From Candidatus Aenigmatarchaeota archaeon (lineage in GTDB: Archaea; Aenigmatarchaeota; Aenigmatarchaeia; GW2011-AR5): 6,763 nucleotides of DNA. Every line of letters begins with the position of its first letter. Positions within the stretch are counted from its first letter, which is position 1. The translations under genes and the position numbers were made by a program. Of the stretch, positions 4,755 through 6,763 are shown piece after piece. The notes under the pieces are model-generated. The model was not told the DNA's origin, ran no database searches, and saw nothing but the letters and a program-made list of their open reading frames with translations. The DNA lies in NCBI GenBank assembly GCA_018304565.1, contig JAGVVX010000036.1:1-6763 (forward strand), given 5' to 3'.

Positions 4755-6763
4755 ATGGTTATGCTCGAGCCGAAACTGAAGGAAAAGTCCTGGAAGAAGG
4801 AATTCGAACAGGGAATATGCGAGAAGTGGAAAAAAGATGAAGCATATGCTTTTGTTGATGATGATAAAAAACTGTTCAGCATAGACACGCCGCCACCGTA
4901 CGTCAACACCCCTATACATATCGGGCATGCGGCTACATATTCTTTGATGGACATGTTTGCCCGCTTCAGGCGGATGAAAGGTTTCAAGGTTTTGTTTCCT
5001 CTGGGGCTGGACAGGAACGGCCTGCCTATCGAGATGGCTGCAGAGAAGAAGTTTAACGTATCGCTGAAGGATGTTTCACGGGAACGTTTCATCGATCTCT
5101 GCAGGCAGATTCTTGAGGAGTCCAGCACAGCTACCATGGACTCCTTCTTGCGCCTTGGGATAAGCTTCAACTCGTGGGAAACAGGAGGCAAAATGGGCGA
5201 CGTTTATCTTACCGATTCGGACGAGTACAGGGCTCTTACACAAGCAACTTTCATAGACATGTGGCAAAAAGGCCTGATATACGAAGACGAAAGGGTGAAT
5301 AATTATTGTCCTGGCTGCAAAACAACTATAGCAGACGCAGAAATAGAGTATGCAGACCTCCCGTCATCTTTAGTTTCCATCAATTTCAGGGTAAAACATT
5401 CACACGAGAGCATAGTCATTGCGACTACCAGGCCTGAACTTGTTTGCAGCTGTAGCATGATAATATTCCATCCAGATGATGAGCGATATAAGCATCTTGA
5501 AAGCAAGACAGCAGTCACGCCATTGTACGGGAAAGAAGTTCCTATAAGACCGCATCCTTATGCTGATCCAACAAAAGGAACAGGCCTCATGATGATGTGC
5601 TCTTTCGGCGACCAGGCAGACATAAGATTTTTCCGCGAGCAGAAGATGCAGCCAGTCGTTTCTATCAACCAGGACGGCAGGATGAACAGGAGTGCAGGCT
5701 TCCTAGAAGGGCTTCTGGTGAAAGAAGCCAGGGATAAGATGAAGGAGAAGCTGAAGGAGAAGGGCTTTGTTGTTGATGAGAAGAAGCTGACACACAGAAC
5801 ACCAATATGTGAAAGAAGCAAGCACCCGATAGAATTCATACACATGAAAGAGTTCTACTTGAAACAGCTGGATTTTATCGGCAACATAAGAGACATTTCA
5901 AAGAAGATAAATTTCTTCTCCCCTCATAACAGACAAATACTCCTTGACTGGCTAGACTCTGTGACTCTGGACTGGGCTGTCTCACGCAGGCGCTACTATG
6001 CGACTGAAATTCCCTTATGGTACTGCAATTCGTGCAAGGAGACGATAGTCCCGCAGAAAGGAAACTATTATAAACCATGGAAGGAAAAGCCGCCGGTTGA
6101 AAAATGCAAATGCGGTTCTTCTGATTTCCGCGGAGAAGAGCGAGTGCTCGACACGTGGTTCGACTCCTCGATATCGCCGCTGTACATAATGAAGTACGGC
6201 ACGAAATTTTTTGAAAGCAACACTCCCTGCTCTTTGAGACCGCAAGGAAAAGAAATAATCAGAACATGGCTTTATTACACGCTGCTTAGATGCTATCTGC
6301 TGACAGGAAGCAGCATTTTCAAGGATGTCTGGATAAACTACCACATTCTTGACGACAAGGGCAAGAAGATGAGCAAGAGCGCCGGAAACGTTATCGATCC
6401 GCATAAAATACTTGAACGCTATGGCGCTGAGCCGTTCCGTTTATGGTGCGCTGTCGAAGGCAATCTTGCAGATTCTGACTTGAAATGCTCGTTCGAGCAC
6501 ATAGAAGGCGCTGCAAAGACGATAACCAAACTGTGGAATGTCGCGCGTTTCATCTCAATGTTTGAAATGCCAGATCTGGGGCTGCAGAATGTCATTTGTG
6601 AGACTGACAAAGCAATAATAAATGAGCTGGCAGAAATAACCGATCTTGCAGACGACTATTACATGAAATATGATTTCCATTCGCCTGCAGCGAGAATAAA
6701 GAACTTCCTGTGGGAAGCCTTTGCTTCGCACTACATGGAAATCGTCAAACCCAGGACATACAA
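4755..6763 (+). CDS. valS: Valyl-tRNA synthetase, archaeal type (3' end outside the window)
   Basis: Class I aminoacyl-tRNA synthetase that charges tRNA-Val in the cytoplasm. My translation gives 669 complete codons with no stop before the window ends, so the C-terminal part is missing. The Rossmann signature PIHIGHA lies at 53-59, followed by LDRNGLPIE (85-93). The CP1 insertion starts with a CPGC zinc-type pair (185-188) and contains the editing motifs TTRPE (224-228) and GTGLMMMCSFGDQAD (275-289), the latter characteristic of ValRS. A second cysteine set is at 424, 427, 451 and 453. Then come LDTWFDSS (465-472), RPQGKEIIRTWL (495-506) and KMSKS (538-542). The start of the anticodon-binding domain follows, with KLWNVARF at 592-599. 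All catalytic and editing signatures look intact. The first residues are MVML; the second ATG (4761) is an equally good start given the TATA-like box upstream. Isoleucyl and leucyl enzymes are excluded by the GTG..CSFGD motif and the downstream sequence. Confidence 0.95.
   Translation, partial: MVMLEPKLKEKSWKKEFEQGICEKWKKDEAYAFVDDDKKLFSIDTPPPYVNTPIHIGHAATYSLMDMFARFRRMKGFKVLFPLGLDRNGLPIEMAAEKKFNVSLKDVSRERFIDLCRQILEESSTATMDSFLRLGISFNSWETGGKMGDVYLTDSDEYRALTQATFIDMWQKGLIYEDERVNNYCPGCKTTIADAEIEYADLPSSLVSINFRVKHSHESIVIATTRPELVCSCSMIIFHPDDERYKHLESKTAVTPLYGKEVPIRPHPYADPTKGTGLMMMCSFGDQADIRFFREQKMQPVVSINQDGRMNRSAGFLEGLLVKEARDKMKEKLKEKGFVVDEKKLTHRTPICERSKHPIEFIHMKEFYLKQLDFIGNIRDISKKINFFSPHNRQILLDWLDSVTLDWAVSRRRYYATEIPLWYCNSCKETIVPQKGNYYKPWKEKPPVEKCKCGSSDFRGEERVLDTWFDSSISPLYIMKYGTKFFESNTPCSLRPQGKEIIRTWLYYTLLRCYLLTGSSIFKDVWINYHILDDKGKKMSKSAGNVIDPHKILERYGAEPFRLWCAVEGNLADSDLKCSFEHIEGAAKTITKLWNVARFISMFEMPDLGLQNVICETDKAIINELAEITDLADDYYMKYDFHSPAARIKNFLWEAFASHYMEIVKPRTY

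Noticed and set aside
4733..5191. 152-codon minus-strand open frame opposite the start of valS
   Set aside because: It is the complement of the HIGH-motif region of valS, which carries clear conserved motifs; the antisense product looks like an unstructured shadow.
6015..6404. 129-codon minus-strand open frame opposite valS
   Set aside because: It overlaps the zinc-cysteine and KMSKS regions of valS and has no independent support.

Overview
The window looks archaeal. It holds an archaeal-type cytidylate kinase, an archaeal-type valyl-tRNA synthetase, and a GMP synthase in which the glutaminase and synthetase parts are one polypeptide with an unusually long, eukaryote-like C-terminus. Promoter-like TATA elements sit about 20-30 bases before several starts with little or no Shine-Dalgarno sequence, which fits leaderless archaeal transcription. 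AGA/AGG and ATA codons are frequent. A DPANN-like or other uncultivated archaeon is my best guess, but the lineage cannot be fixed from the sequence alone.

Layout: bases 15-2448 on the minus strand hold a two-gene operon, cmk then guaA, separated by one base. Bases 2449-2569 are a divergent spacer carrying promoter-like boxes, a short palindromic repeat and a GC-rich hairpin. From there three genes run on the plus strand: a solitary amino-methyltransferase with DPFCGSGTT and TSPPY motifs (2570 or 2525 to 3697), a metallo-beta-lactamase-fold protein (3892-4719), and valS (from 4755, cut by the window end).

The 194-base spacer between the methyltransferase and the metallo-beta-lactamase gene is the least ordinary part. 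It contains a long imperfect foldback (3756-3782 with 3852-3878: 22 Watson-Crick pairs, 2 G-U pairs, 3 mismatches) enclosing two more hairpins with AAA loops. A third palindrome lies next to the start codon, competes with the long stem, and would cover the ribosome-binding site. The 3' part of this element recurs in the divergent spacer upstream of cmk, in the same orientation relative to the downstream gene. It may be a dispersed fold-back repeat, a structured mRNA leader, or both.

Functionally, cmk and guaA both supply nucleotides (CDP/dCDP and GMP), and valS is housekeeping translation. The methyltransferase and the metallo-beta-lactamase protein have no evident partner here. No restriction endonuclease, toxin, transposase, CRISPR array, tRNA or rRNA was seen.
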